From positions 2,914,001 through 2,978,000 of the forward strand of contig NZ_CP150218.1 of the NCBI RefSeq assembly GCF_037969875.1: DNA of 64,000 nt. The letters run 5' to 3'. Made by a program: the position numbers and the translations under genes. The stretch is from Paenibacillus sp. FSL R7-0337. Lineage in GTDB: Bacteria > Bacillota > Bacilli > Paenibacillales > Paenibacillaceae. The notes under the pieces were generated by a model. That model had not been told where the DNA came from. It did not search any database and saw only the letters and a program-made list of their open reading frames with translations. Below are positions 16,307 to 24,039 of the stretch, in pieces (within the stretch, counting starts at the first letter, position 1; the number at the start of each line of letters is the position of its first letter).

Positions 16307-18113
16307 TGACACCGTCTCCTAAATTATATTTCTCGGCCTGAAGTGTGAATAATTCTTTGAATTTGCCGTCTTTGCACATAAGCTCTTCAAATGAACCGCA
16401 TTCGCTGATTCGATGATCGTCAATCACGATAATCTGATCCACCAGTTTGGCTGTAGTAAATCTGTGTGAAATTAAAATGCAGGTTCTGCTTCTGATCATC
16501 TCTTTGATTCCCATGTAAAACTCATGTTCAGCAACAGGGTCAAGGGATGCCGTAGGCTCATCCATAATGGTTATTGGTGCATCCGCGAAAAAAGCCCGGG
16601 TAATTGCAAGCTTTTGCCACTGACCGACAGAAATTTCAGTTCCTTCGGACCATTCATTTTGCAATTGAGTTTGATAGCTATGGGGTAGCTTATTAATAAA
16701 TTCCGCAGCTCCCGTACGCTGTGCGGAATCATACATTCTCAATGTATGCTCTTTATCTTCAAATTTGCCGAACCTGATATTATCCTCCACACTCATTGGA
16801 TAGTGAATGAAATCCTGGAATACCACCGAAAAGTTGTTCCTGTAAGAATTTTTGCTGAAGGATCGGATATTAACGCCATCAACAGTTATATCGCCACAGC
16901 TAGGCTCATACAATCCGCTTAGTATTTTGATAAGGGTGGTTTTACCGGAGCCGTTCAAACCCACAATAAGATAGGATTGTCCAGCCCTTAGCTCAAAATT
17001 AATATCTTCAAGAACATACGTATCCAGTTTCGGATACTTAAAATACACATGATGCAGGATAATGCTTCGGAAATTCTTGAGCGATACCTCACTCCCTAAT
17101 GACGAGGAGGTGGTTTCTTTATCCAACAAATCGAATAGAGTATTCATATATAAGTTATCATTGTAAGTATTAGCAAAGGTCACAATCATATTTCCAATGG
17201 CTTGCATAAGATTCTCAATGGAATTGATATACATTACAATAAGGCCTACACCGAGTTTTCGTTTTATACCATCAATAATGATGTACAGGGTAAAACAGAA
17301 CTTAGTGAGCAATTCGAGGGAATCTCCAAATGCCTGAATAGCTGTATTCCGTTTTCGGATACCTCTGTCTTCAGTTAAATATTTTTTATACGTAGTTGAA
17401 ACCCTTTGAATCAACTCTTCCCCCGCACGGGCAATTTTAAGCTCTTTAATATTTTCGTATCTAATCATTAATGACTTGATCGCCGTGACCAAGCGCAGAT
17501 TCTCCAGTCTGCTGTTATAAATGGTATGCAATCTTGAGGATATCTTAATATTGATAACCAGCACAGGAATGAAGGTCAACAAAAGTAGTCCAATGATAGC
17601 TGGCTTATATAAAACAATGATTCCGATTACTCCTAATAGAACTACACCATTTTGAAGAATAGACACTAAATTATTAAGTACACTGATAGATCGGCCTAAT
17701 GCCTCACTGTTCACCTTATTAAGTTGGTCATACAAAATGGGATCATCAAAATGTATGATTTCCAAACCGTTAATTTTATCAAGAATTATATTTGTTATGT
17801 ACAAATTCAGATAATCACTTTGCATATCCTTATAAAACTTGCTTATTTTTTGGAGGATGCCATTCAGCACCCAAATCCCACAATTTAAAGCAAGCCACAA
17901 TATCACATCGCTTAATCCATAATCACTGTTTATGTAAGCTAGTGTATTCAGAAACCGCCCCCATATAATGGTATTCACCGGGACGATAATTCCAAGAAGA
18001 AGCGTGATAATTAAGATTGCAGTCATTGTTTTCTTCGATGCCTTCCAGACAAAACCCAAAGTTCTACTAGCAACGCCAATGTTATTCCAAAAATCAGTAA
18101 GTAGTGATTTCAT
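16278..18113 (-). CDS. ABC exporter (fused membrane and ATPase domains)
   Basis: 611 residues: six-helix membrane domain (about 25-320) followed by an ABC ATPase with Walker A VGLNGSGKTT, signature variant ISVGQWQKLAI, Walker B APITIMDEPTASLD and the H-loop ISHRF. There is no N-terminal C39 peptidase domain, so leader cleavage must be done by another protein; the adjacent M16-type gene is the candidate. ATG 18113 is preferred over the upstream GTG (18128) because GGTAGGTGAAAAG precedes it. It is the likely exporter of the cysteine-rich peptide encoded just upstream. Confidence 0.85.
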   Translation of the reverse strand: MKSLLTDFWNNIGVASRTLGFVWKASKKTMTAILIITLLLGIIVPVNTIIWGRFLNTLAYINSDYGLSDVILWLALNCGIWVLNGILQKISKFYKDMQSDYLNLYITNIILDKINGLEIIHFDDPILYDQLNKVNSEALGRSISVLNNLVSILQNGVVLLGVIGIIVLYKPAIIGLLLLTFIPVLVINIKISSRLHTIYNSRLENLRLVTAIKSLMIRYENIKELKIARAGEELIQRVSTTYKKYLTEDRGIRKRNTAIQAFGDSLELLTKFCFTLYIIIDGIKRKLGVGLIVMYINSIENLMQAIGNMIVTFANTYNDNLYMNTLFDLLDKETTSSSLGSEVSLKNFRSIILHHVYFKYPKLDTYVLEDINFELRAGQSYLIVGLNGSGKTTLIKILSGLYEPSCGDITVDGVNIRSFSKNSYRNNFSVVFQDFIHYPMSVEDNIRFGKFEDKEHTLRMYDSAQRTGAAEFINKLPHSYQTQLQNEWSEGTEISVGQWQKLAITRAFFADAPITIMDEPTASLDPVAEHEFYMGIKEMIRSRTCILISHRFTTAKLVDQIIVIDDHRISECGSFEELMCKDGKFKELFTLQAEKYNLGDGVNEGRLSVLG

Positions 18114-18138
18114 CTTTTCACCTACCACAAATCAACAA

Positions 18139-18167
18139 GAAGAAGCCCTTAACAGCAGAACTTCTTC
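18139..18167 (-). terminator. Hairpin between peptide precursor and exporter
   Basis: GAAGAAG (18139-18145) pairs with CTTCTTC (18161-18167). On the minus strand only a weak T-rich tail (TTGTTGATTTG) follows. It may act as a leaky terminator or as a 3' end that protects the abundant precursor message, a common arrangement after bacteriocin structural genes. Confidence 0.4.
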
Positions 18168-18185
18168 CCGTTAATTTAGATTGTG

Positions 18186-18398
18186 TTAGCTTCTGTGAAT
18201 CGTAGTAGTAGCGTTTCTATCATTGCCGGAACCATAGCTCGAGCTGGTACAATCACAGCCGCAGTGGAAGCAACTATCACTATTGCCGCGTGCACCGGTA
18301 AACTGGCCACCGCCGGAACCACACATACATGCCATAGGCTCAAAGTGCGCTTCCAGACCCGAACTCATGTCCCGTCCGACAGGATTAATCAGTTTCAT
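18186..18398 (-). CDS. Cysteine-rich ribosomal peptide (RiPP) precursor
   Basis: 70 residues between a radical SAM maturase and an exporter. An N-terminal leader-like part (MKLINPVGRDMSSGLEAHFE) is followed by a core with six cysteines at 24, 26, 43, 46, 48 and 50: CMC, then 16 residues, then CFHCGCDC. The tail after C50 is rich in Ser, Gly, Asn and Thr. Glycine-rich spacing (GSGGGQF) separates the two cysteine groups. The ribosome binding site AGAGGAGGAAGT before ATG 18398 is the strongest in the cluster. The short leader with a cysteine-dense core resembles the CLI_3235/Clo7bot class of putative bacteriocins modified by radical SAM enzymes; it does not match the SCIFF pattern. Exact core boundaries and crosslinks cannot be read from sequence. 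Confidence 0.8.
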   Translation of the reverse strand: MKLINPVGRDMSSGLEAHFEPMACMCGSGGGQFTGARGNSDSCFHCGCDCTSSSYGSGNDRNATTTIHRS

Positions 18399-18427
18399 AC
18401 TTCTTCCTCCTCTTTAGTCACATTTAT

Positions 18428-18451
18428 AAAAATATACAGTTGTATATTTTT
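18428..18451. promoter_or_regulatory. AT-rich perfect hairpin upstream of the precursor gene
   Basis: AAAAATATAC (18428-18437) and GTATATTTTT (18442-18451) are perfect reverse complements around a four-base loop. It sits in the 56-bp gap between the maturase stop and the precursor start. It could be a weak terminator, a processing site raising precursor message, or an operator; no clear -35/-10 pair was found there. Confidence 0.45.
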
Positions 18452-18454
18452 ACC

Positions 18455-20029
18455 TCACTTTGCAATAATCTCATTAAGCTCCATTAGAGATTCTGGATCA
18501 TGTTCCAGAATTTCATGATACAAACTTAGACTCTGATCAAGAAGATACCTGATATATCTGCAACCACTATGGCGGTATGATAAATCGACTTTTTCCTCGT
18601 CAAAACAATCAATGTAGCAGCTTGTGCACAAATGCACTGCCCAGCATTTGTTGCAGTATTCAACAGATTTCTCCATGAAGTTATGGACGTAATGTTTCTG
18701 GATGGATTGGATATCAAATCCGCTATCCACATTGCCTAAAAACGGAACGCTGCCTACTCGCTCACATGGCAAAAAATTACCATCCACATTAACATGAAGC
18801 CGTCTTGAGCCAGGCACACAACAACCATTAAAATAATAATTATCCATTGGAACCGGCCTGATATCTCGTCTATGAATCATATGAAGAAATTTCCTCATTT
18901 GACCGTTGGAAAATAGCTTATTTCGAGCAGTTGCATCTCTCTTATTCTCCACACTCCACGAAAACAGCGGGTCAATAGATTTATCTTCCCTATAGGATTT
19001 ATCCTCAAGACTTGTCGGTTCCAGATACTCTTCTCCAGTACGACCATAAGACACGTAGGAGGCATTTACAGTCACTGGTTTGGGCAGCCATTCTGTATTA
19101 TCAAAAAAATCTTGAATCTTATTATATTTCTCCACCAGATTAGAACCGCTTGCAACCAGGCTGAAGTATAAAGTATCACCACTTTCATCCTTAGAACGGT
19201 TCTTTTCTTTAGCCTCTACAAGATATTTTATGCCACGCATGACATGCTTGAAGCTTCCGCTTCCATCCTGAAAGATGCGATTCTCATCATGAATCTCCTC
19301 TGGTCCGTCTAGACTAACCAGCACAACAAAATTATGTTCAACCAGATATTCAGCAATTTCTTTCGTAACTAGAACTGCGTTTGTAGTCATTGAAAAACCC
19401 AATTTTTTATCAACGACAAGCTTCTCAGCATATTCTACACATTGCTTAATTAATTTAAAGTTCAGCAGAGGTTCTCCGCCATAAAATGCAAGGAAAAATT
19501 CCTCTTCTACTCTCGGATAGGTATAGTCGATAGCTTTTTTAGCAGTCTCAAAGGTCATATCGCGCTCATTATATCCGTGAAAATCATTATGAGACTCTTG
19601 ATAAATACAGTATTTACACCTTAAATTGCATCGCTCAGTGACCTCTAAAGTGAGTTGGTTCATATTGTATTCCAGATAATTCTCCAGAGCGCTGACATGA
19701 GGACCGGAGAAGCATGTAACTGGCGGCGCTGATAAAATATGTTCCTCAGCTATGCATTCTTTAATTTCCAGCAGAGCTGCTATAAGTACTTTATTTTCCA
19801 TTTTAAGCTCTAAAAGTGAATCAAACTGATCCGAGTCAAAAAGACATGATAAAACTGCGTAAACATTCTCGTTAATCTGAAAAATTTTCCCTGTTCCCGT
19901 ATCATAAAAGTATTTCCGTTCCGATGTCTCAAAGGGTTTACCCAATCGGTAGAATTGATTATCCTTTTTTAAATCTTGAAAAAACGGCTTGAATTCCATA
20001 ATTTTAGAGTCTAGAGTTTCATTAACCAT
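18455..20029 (-). CDS. Radical SAM/SPASM peptide maturase
   Basis: 524 residues. The N-terminal 110 residues (LGKPFETSERKYFYDTGTGKIFQINENVYAVL) look like the peptide-recognition part of Cys-rich peptide maturases. The radical SAM cluster motif CxxxCxxC is C134-C138-C141 in TERCNLRCKYCIYQ, followed by the GGEPLL loop. The C-terminal SPASM domain carries further clusters: CCVPG...GNFLPCERVG and CNKCWAVHLCTSCYIDC. Proteins of this build form thioether or related crosslinks on cysteine-containing precursors. The nearest named group I know is CcpM, the maturase paired with CLI_3235-type peptides; this is inference. ATG 20029 is chosen (AAAGGTGG upstream, spacing 11); the frame also opens at GTG 20044, which overlaps that site. 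First gene of the maturase-precursor-exporter-peptidase run. Confidence 0.88.
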   Translation of the reverse strand: MVNETLDSKIMEFKPFFQDLKKDNQFYRLGKPFETSERKYFYDTGTGKIFQINENVYAVLSCLFDSDQFDSLLELKMENKVLIAALLEIKECIAEEHILSAPPVTCFSGPHVSALENYLEYNMNQLTLEVTERCNLRCKYCIYQESHNDFHGYNERDMTFETAKKAIDYTYPRVEEEFFLAFYGGEPLLNFKLIKQCVEYAEKLVVDKKLGFSMTTNAVLVTKEIAEYLVEHNFVVLVSLDGPEEIHDENRIFQDGSGSFKHVMRGIKYLVEAKEKNRSKDESGDTLYFSLVASGSNLVEKYNKIQDFFDNTEWLPKPVTVNASYVSYGRTGEEYLEPTSLEDKSYREDKSIDPLFSWSVENKRDATARNKLFSNGQMRKFLHMIHRRDIRPVPMDNYYFNGCCVPGSRRLHVNVDGNFLPCERVGSVPFLGNVDSGFDIQSIQKHYVHNFMEKSVEYCNKCWAVHLCTSCYIDCFDEEKVDLSYRHSGCRYIRYLLDQSLSLYHEILEHDPESLMELNEIIAK

Positions 20030-20195
20030 AACGTTATCATCCACCTTTACTCGTTTATGGTACTCATTTGTAATATGTAATTAAATTCACAAAGTTAATG
20101 TCTGATTGAAATCTATCATTTAAATACAACAATGTATATAATTCCAAGCTGAGTGGTAACTATATTTGACTGTGCGGTATTCTTAGGGGAATCTC

Positions 20196-21500
20196 TTAAG
20201 TATCCTGGATAGGAGATATGGGAACAACTATAGTAGTTCTGAATACTGTACTGTTATATGAATACTTGAAAGTTCCACCACATCTACTTGCCGCAGCCTT
20301 TATGGATCTTAACCCATACCCATGATGCAACTTGTTTGGTTTGCTCGTTTTCAATAGGCCAGTACCATGAATAAGCTTATGATGATATGGATTTGTAACC
20401 ACAATAGATAAATAATTTTTGTAACAAAAAATCTTCACATTAAGATACCTTTCCTTCTCCATAACCCCCAAGTTTGCCTCAATTGCATTATTAAGAACAT
20501 TAGTTAATATAGCGGATAAATAGGTAGGTGCAATGCTTAATTCTGGTAGACTATCAATCTCAAATTCCACAGCAATATTCTTTTTTTTGCATACAGCGAT
20601 TTCATAGTTCAATATAGAATCAATATATTTACTACCACACTGTATTACAGGCTTAGAGCGCTCCAGAGTGGCTGAAATCGCCTGAATATATTCTATAGAT
20701 TCCTCTATGCAATTCTCTTTCAATAAGTAGGCTATGTTGGCAAGGTTATTTCCAATATCATGCCTAATTTGCTTCAAGTCATAAGCCGAGATTTCATCAG
20801 TTGCCAATTGCTGCTCCAGTAGCTTATTTTGTAGTTCAAGACTTCTCCTTTGCTGCTCTTTTTGATAGAACAATTCCCCGAATAGATAAATAATTAATAA
20901 TGACATTAGTAAGAAATAAATAGATACTCTAAAGGACAGCCATAATAATTCTGGGTTCGTGCTTGAGAATTTACTATTTATTACTCTATGAGAATTGACA
21001 ATGACCACCAAGGCTCCAAGCATCACGTCTATGCAAACCCACGACTTAATCGTTAGATTAAAGTTTATTTTTTTGATAAATATCAAATTTAATACTATGA
21101 CTGCTAATCTAATACAAAAAAATACTATTAGTTGTAAAATATTAAATAAATAATTATCCTGATTTGCCCAGCCTGCTAAAGAGAATATGCCAATTGTCAA
21201 AATATCGCTAATTACTAAAAAGTATTCAGTAAATAAAATAAGAAATAATTTAAATAAAATCATATCTTTATATAATACATGTATAGTTATTAGTGTTATC
21301 ACCATTACTATAAGCGCTTTCATTATAATGGGCGCCACAGGATAAAACTGTGTAATAAGAGATTTAACTATTACAGCTAGGAGAAACACAACAATTTTCC
21401 AATAACCCTTTGTTCTACACTTTAGGAACTTATTAATGAACCAATACCCGAGAGCACTTTCTACAAGTAAAAAAGAATATCCATTGGTCATTCCTGACAT
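20196..21500 (-). CDS. AgrC-like GHKL sensor histidine kinase
   Basis: 434 residues. The N-terminal half has about six membrane segments (1-225), then a coiled-coil linker (ELFYQKEQQRRSLELQNKLLEQQL), the histidine box RHDIGNNLANI, the N-box LTNVLNNAIEAN and a GHKL ATP lid near GLRSIKAAASRCGG. This is the class of quorum-sensing kinases such as AgrC that sense peptides. The start at 21500 lies inside the 3' end of the response regulator gene (13-bp overlap) with GAGGT six bases before it. No agrB or agrD-like gene was found nearby, so the ligand may be the cluster's own peptide or something from outside; that is inference. Confidence 0.82.
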   Translation of the reverse strand: MSGMTNGYSFLLVESALGYWFINKFLKCRTKGYWKIVVFLLAVIVKSLITQFYPVAPIIMKALIVMVITLITIHVLYKDMILFKLFLILFTEYFLVISDILTIGIFSLAGWANQDNYLFNILQLIVFFCIRLAVIVLNLIFIKKINFNLTIKSWVCIDVMLGALVVIVNSHRVINSKFSSTNPELLWLSFRVSIYFLLMSLLIIYLFGELFYQKEQQRRSLELQNKLLEQQLATDEISAYDLKQIRHDIGNNLANIAYLLKENCIEESIEYIQAISATLERSKPVIQCGSKYIDSILNYEIAVCKKKNIAVEFEIDSLPELSIAPTYLSAILTNVLNNAIEANLGVMEKERYLNVKIFCYKNYLSIVVTNPYHHKLIHGTGLLKTSKPNKLHHGYGLRSIKAAASRCGGTFKYSYNSTVFRTTIVVPISPIQDT

Positions 21501-22237
21501 CGGTTGACCTCACTGATCACATCAACGAATTTTTCGAGAACCTGATGTCTTTTCCTTCTGCTTAATGGCAATGTAATTCCGTTATCCAAACGAATCTCCG
21601 CATCATCTATAGAAAATATGTACTTAAGATTTACGATACATGCCCTATATATTTCAACAAACCCCAAGGAATTGTAATGTTCTATTAGGTCTATGAATTT
21701 GCAGCAATGTAACACATATGTTTTGGTTCGAGTATGTAAGTAAGTAATCCTATTAAGAGTTTCAAAATAGATGATGTCATCCAAGGGTACTTTAATGGTC
21801 ATTTCCCTATCCCCGGCAAGATTAACTCTGAAAATTTGATTCTGCGGGTGTTCTTCCGTAATGACCTTTCCCAATCGTTTGATAACTGCCGGTAATCTAT
21901 CTTCCAGTAGCTGCTTAGGCAAAAAATCACTTACATTGAATTGAAAGGTGCTTAATATCTCCTGTTCAAATGAAGTCATAAACACCAGCTTAAAATGGCT
22001 ATCCAAAATGCGAAGTCTTCTTGCCGCTTCTTTTCCATTCATGAAGGGCATGTCAATATCCAAGAATATGAGATCAAAATATGGATTATACTCTTCAAAT
22101 CTCTTAATCAATATCTCCGCTTTTGTAAAGCAATATATGGAGACCGGAATCTTCAAAGCTTGGAATGTCTTTTGAACTACAGGAAGAATTCCATCTAAAA
22201 AGTCTCTATCATCATCACACAACGCCACATTTAACAT
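21488..22237 (-). CDS. LytTR-family response regulator (AgrA-like)
   Basis: 249 residues: receiver domain with DDD (8-10) and phosphoacceptor D60 in LIFLDIDMPFMNG, then a LytTR DNA-binding domain (about 140-245) with IIYFETLNRITYLHT and VEIYRACIVNLKYI. Such regulators bind paired direct repeats upstream of peptide or competence genes. ATG 22237 follows AGGAGGGAAAGT. It is the first gene of the AT-rich minus-strand block and is co-transcribed with the GHKL kinase. The radical SAM gene begins about 170 bp after the kinase and is the likely target. Confidence 0.85.
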   Translation of the reverse strand: MLNVALCDDDRDFLDGILPVVQKTFQALKIPVSIYCFTKAEILIKRFEEYNPYFDLIFLDIDMPFMNGKEAARRLRILDSHFKLVFMTSFEQEILSTFQFNVSDFLPKQLLEDRLPAVIKRLGKVITEEHPQNQIFRVNLAGDREMTIKVPLDDIIYFETLNRITYLHTRTKTYVLHCCKFIDLIEHYNSLGFVEIYRACIVNLKYIFSIDDAEIRLDNGITLPLSRRKRHQVLEKFVDVISEVNRCQE

Positions 22238-22314
22238 ACTTTCCCTCCTATGATCCTCTTTGTTTTTATTTTAAAAACATAAAAGAATGCAAGAAACCAA
22301 TTAAATAGGAATCA

Positions 22315-22343
22315 TTAGTATTAACAATATCATAGAAGTGCAA
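22315..22343 (-). promoter_or_regulatory. Sigma-A promoter of the LytTR/GHKL operon
   Basis: On the minus strand TTGCAC (22338-22343), a 17-bp spacer and TACTAA (22315-22320) form a promoter about 77 bp upstream of the regulator start. The surrounding 22238-22431 region is AT-rich and holds no convincing gene. Confidence 0.55.
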
Positions 22344-22431
22344 TACTTTCCCATAATTTATAATTATCCATCTCATTATTCCATAAAAAATACAAATAAA
22401 TCCAGTCATCACTTACCCAGTAAAACCTTAA

Positions 22432-22462
22432 AAGCCCGGTCCCCAAAAGGACCAGGCTCTTT
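22432..22462 (-). terminator. Terminator of the pectin operon
   Basis: GCCCGGTCC pairs with GGACCAGGC (one mismatch) around a six-base loop, and the minus-strand transcript continues with TTTTAA. It lies about 105 bases after the GH28 stop. Confidence 0.75.
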
Positions 22463-22507
22463 CACTTTCAGCTTCCACGCACACGGTCAGAGGAATGACT
22501 CCCTTGG

Positions 22508-22557
22508 TCTCGCCTGATCTCACCGAATCTCGCCTGATTTCACCAGGTCTCACCGAA
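22508..22557. repeat. Two and a half 20-bp direct repeats
   Basis: TCTCGCCTGATCTCACCGAA (22508-22527) is followed by a diverged copy (22528-22547) and a partial third (TCTCACCGAA). It lies between the GH28 stop and the operon terminator. No function is evident. Confidence 0.6.
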
Positions 22558-22567
22558 CCCCCAGGCG

Positions 22568-23911
22568 TTACCGTTCCGCCAGCGCCACCGTAACCTGCTC
22601 CACCAGCTTCTCCGGCTTCGCCGTGTTCCTGGAGCGGCAGTTCAGGAATTCCACTTCTTCCCCATTCTCAACATAAAAAGCCGGGCCGTCGTGGTTCTCA
22701 ATAGTGACCTGCTGGAACTGCACCTGACGGACATTGCCGAGGAAGAAGCCCCGGCGCTGCATGTCCTGAAGCCCTGCCATCATATCGGGCTGGCCGGGCA
22801 CAGCGTGCTCCGCCATCGAGATATCGATGTTGGTGAAGGTGATTTCCGAGACGGCCTGCTCGGCAAGCCCATACAGGAAGCCGGCAGCGGCATGAACATT
22901 GCGGGCCGTAATGTTGGCATAATGAATCCGCCGGAACTGCGGCGTCTCCGCTGTCACCGGATACGGATTCTTGTCCCAGACGTATTTCTCCTTCCCCCTG
23001 GGTCCGCAGAAGTAATAAAGGTTCAGCGTGAAGGGACAAATCACATCCTCCATCACTATATTGCTGATTCGGATATCCTCAATAATCCCGCCCCGTCCCC
23101 GCCGGGACTTCATGCGGATGCCGCGGTCCGTCTGCTTGAACACACAATTGCTGATCGTTACATTGCGGATATCGCCGCTCATCTCACTGCCCAGCACCAC
23201 CGCGCCATGGCCGTGAACCATCACGCAGCCCGTAATCGTGATATTCTCGCAGGGAATCCGCTCCTGGGTATCCTCGGTACCTGCCTTTATGGCAATGCAG
23301 TCATCGCCGACATCAATATGGCAGTTGCTGATGCGCACATCCTGGCAGGATTCGGGATTAATTCCGTCGGTATTCGGCGAATCGGCCGGATTCAGGATCG
23401 ACAGATTATCGATCATCACATTGCTGCAATGGATCGGATTCACCGTCCAGCTTGGAGAATTCATCAGCGTCAGATCGCGGAGCGTCACCCGGCTGCAATC
23501 GTCGAAGCCAATCAGCCTCGGGCGGGGATACTCCAGCTCTTCCGGGCGGTTCCGGTGCTTCTCCCACCAGGGTTCCCCATTCCCGTCAATGGTTCCGCTC
23601 CCGGTAATCGAGACATTAGTCAGGCCCGCTCCGTAGATGCAGGCGGCATGAACCTCCCGCTTCACCCCTTCCCACCGTGATTCCACGACAGGATAATCCG
23701 CCGGATCGGCACTGAAGAACAATACCGCACCGGGACTTAAGTGCAGCTCCAGGTTGCTGCGCATACGCACTGCACCTGTCACATAAGTCCCCGCTGGAAT
23801 ATACACCATCCCGCCACCCGCACGGGTCGCCGCCGCAATAGCATCCGCAATCGCCTGCGTTGCTGATACCCCGCTGTCCCGTTGCGCTCCGTAATCTACT
23901 ATATTAAACAC
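22568..23911 (-). CDS. GH28 polygalacturonase-like pectin hydrolase, cytoplasmic
   Basis: 447 residues forming a right-handed beta-helix of repeated strands (NVTISNCVF, DIRISNIVM). GH28 motifs are present: NTDG (180-183), DD (203-204) in VGDDCIAIK, HGHG (233-236) and RMK (266-268), the equivalents of the three catalytic aspartates, the histidine and the RIK substrate site. There is no signal peptide, so it should act on imported oligogalacturonides or unsaturated rhamnogalacturonan fragments. It is the last gene of the operon that starts with the lipoprotein at 28739 and is preceded by a GH105 enzyme that works on the same material. Confidence 0.9.
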   Translation of the reverse strand: MFNIVDYGAQRDSGVSATQAIADAIAAATRAGGGMVYIPAGTYVTGAVRMRSNLELHLSPGAVLFFSADPADYPVVESRWEGVKREVHAACIYGAGLTNVSITGSGTIDGNGEPWWEKHRNRPEELEYPRPRLIGFDDCSRVTLRDLTLMNSPSWTVNPIHCSNVMIDNLSILNPADSPNTDGINPESCQDVRISNCHIDVGDDCIAIKAGTEDTQERIPCENITITGCVMVHGHGAVVLGSEMSGDIRNVTISNCVFKQTDRGIRMKSRRGRGGIIEDIRISNIVMEDVICPFTLNLYYFCGPRGKEKYVWDKNPYPVTAETPQFRRIHYANITARNVHAAAGFLYGLAEQAVSEITFTNIDISMAEHAVPGQPDMMAGLQDMQRRGFFLGNVRQVQFQQVTIENHDGPAFYVENGEEVEFLNCRSRNTAKPEKLVEQVTVALAER

Positions 23912-24039
23912 CCTGCACCTCCATTCTTTACTCTAGCTGCCGGTTCACGTAACCTCAGCTCTGTTACGCCTGTATCAGGAGCATCGGCTTCCGGCTCTAT
24001 CATGCATATGCCTAACCAGCAGCCTCTACCCTATCACCC

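Noticed and set aside
22238..22430. A 36-codon minus-strand frame upstream of the LytTR gene as an AgrD-like peptide
   Set aside because: It has no ribosome binding site, no AgrD-like cysteine or charged tail and overlaps the likely promoter.
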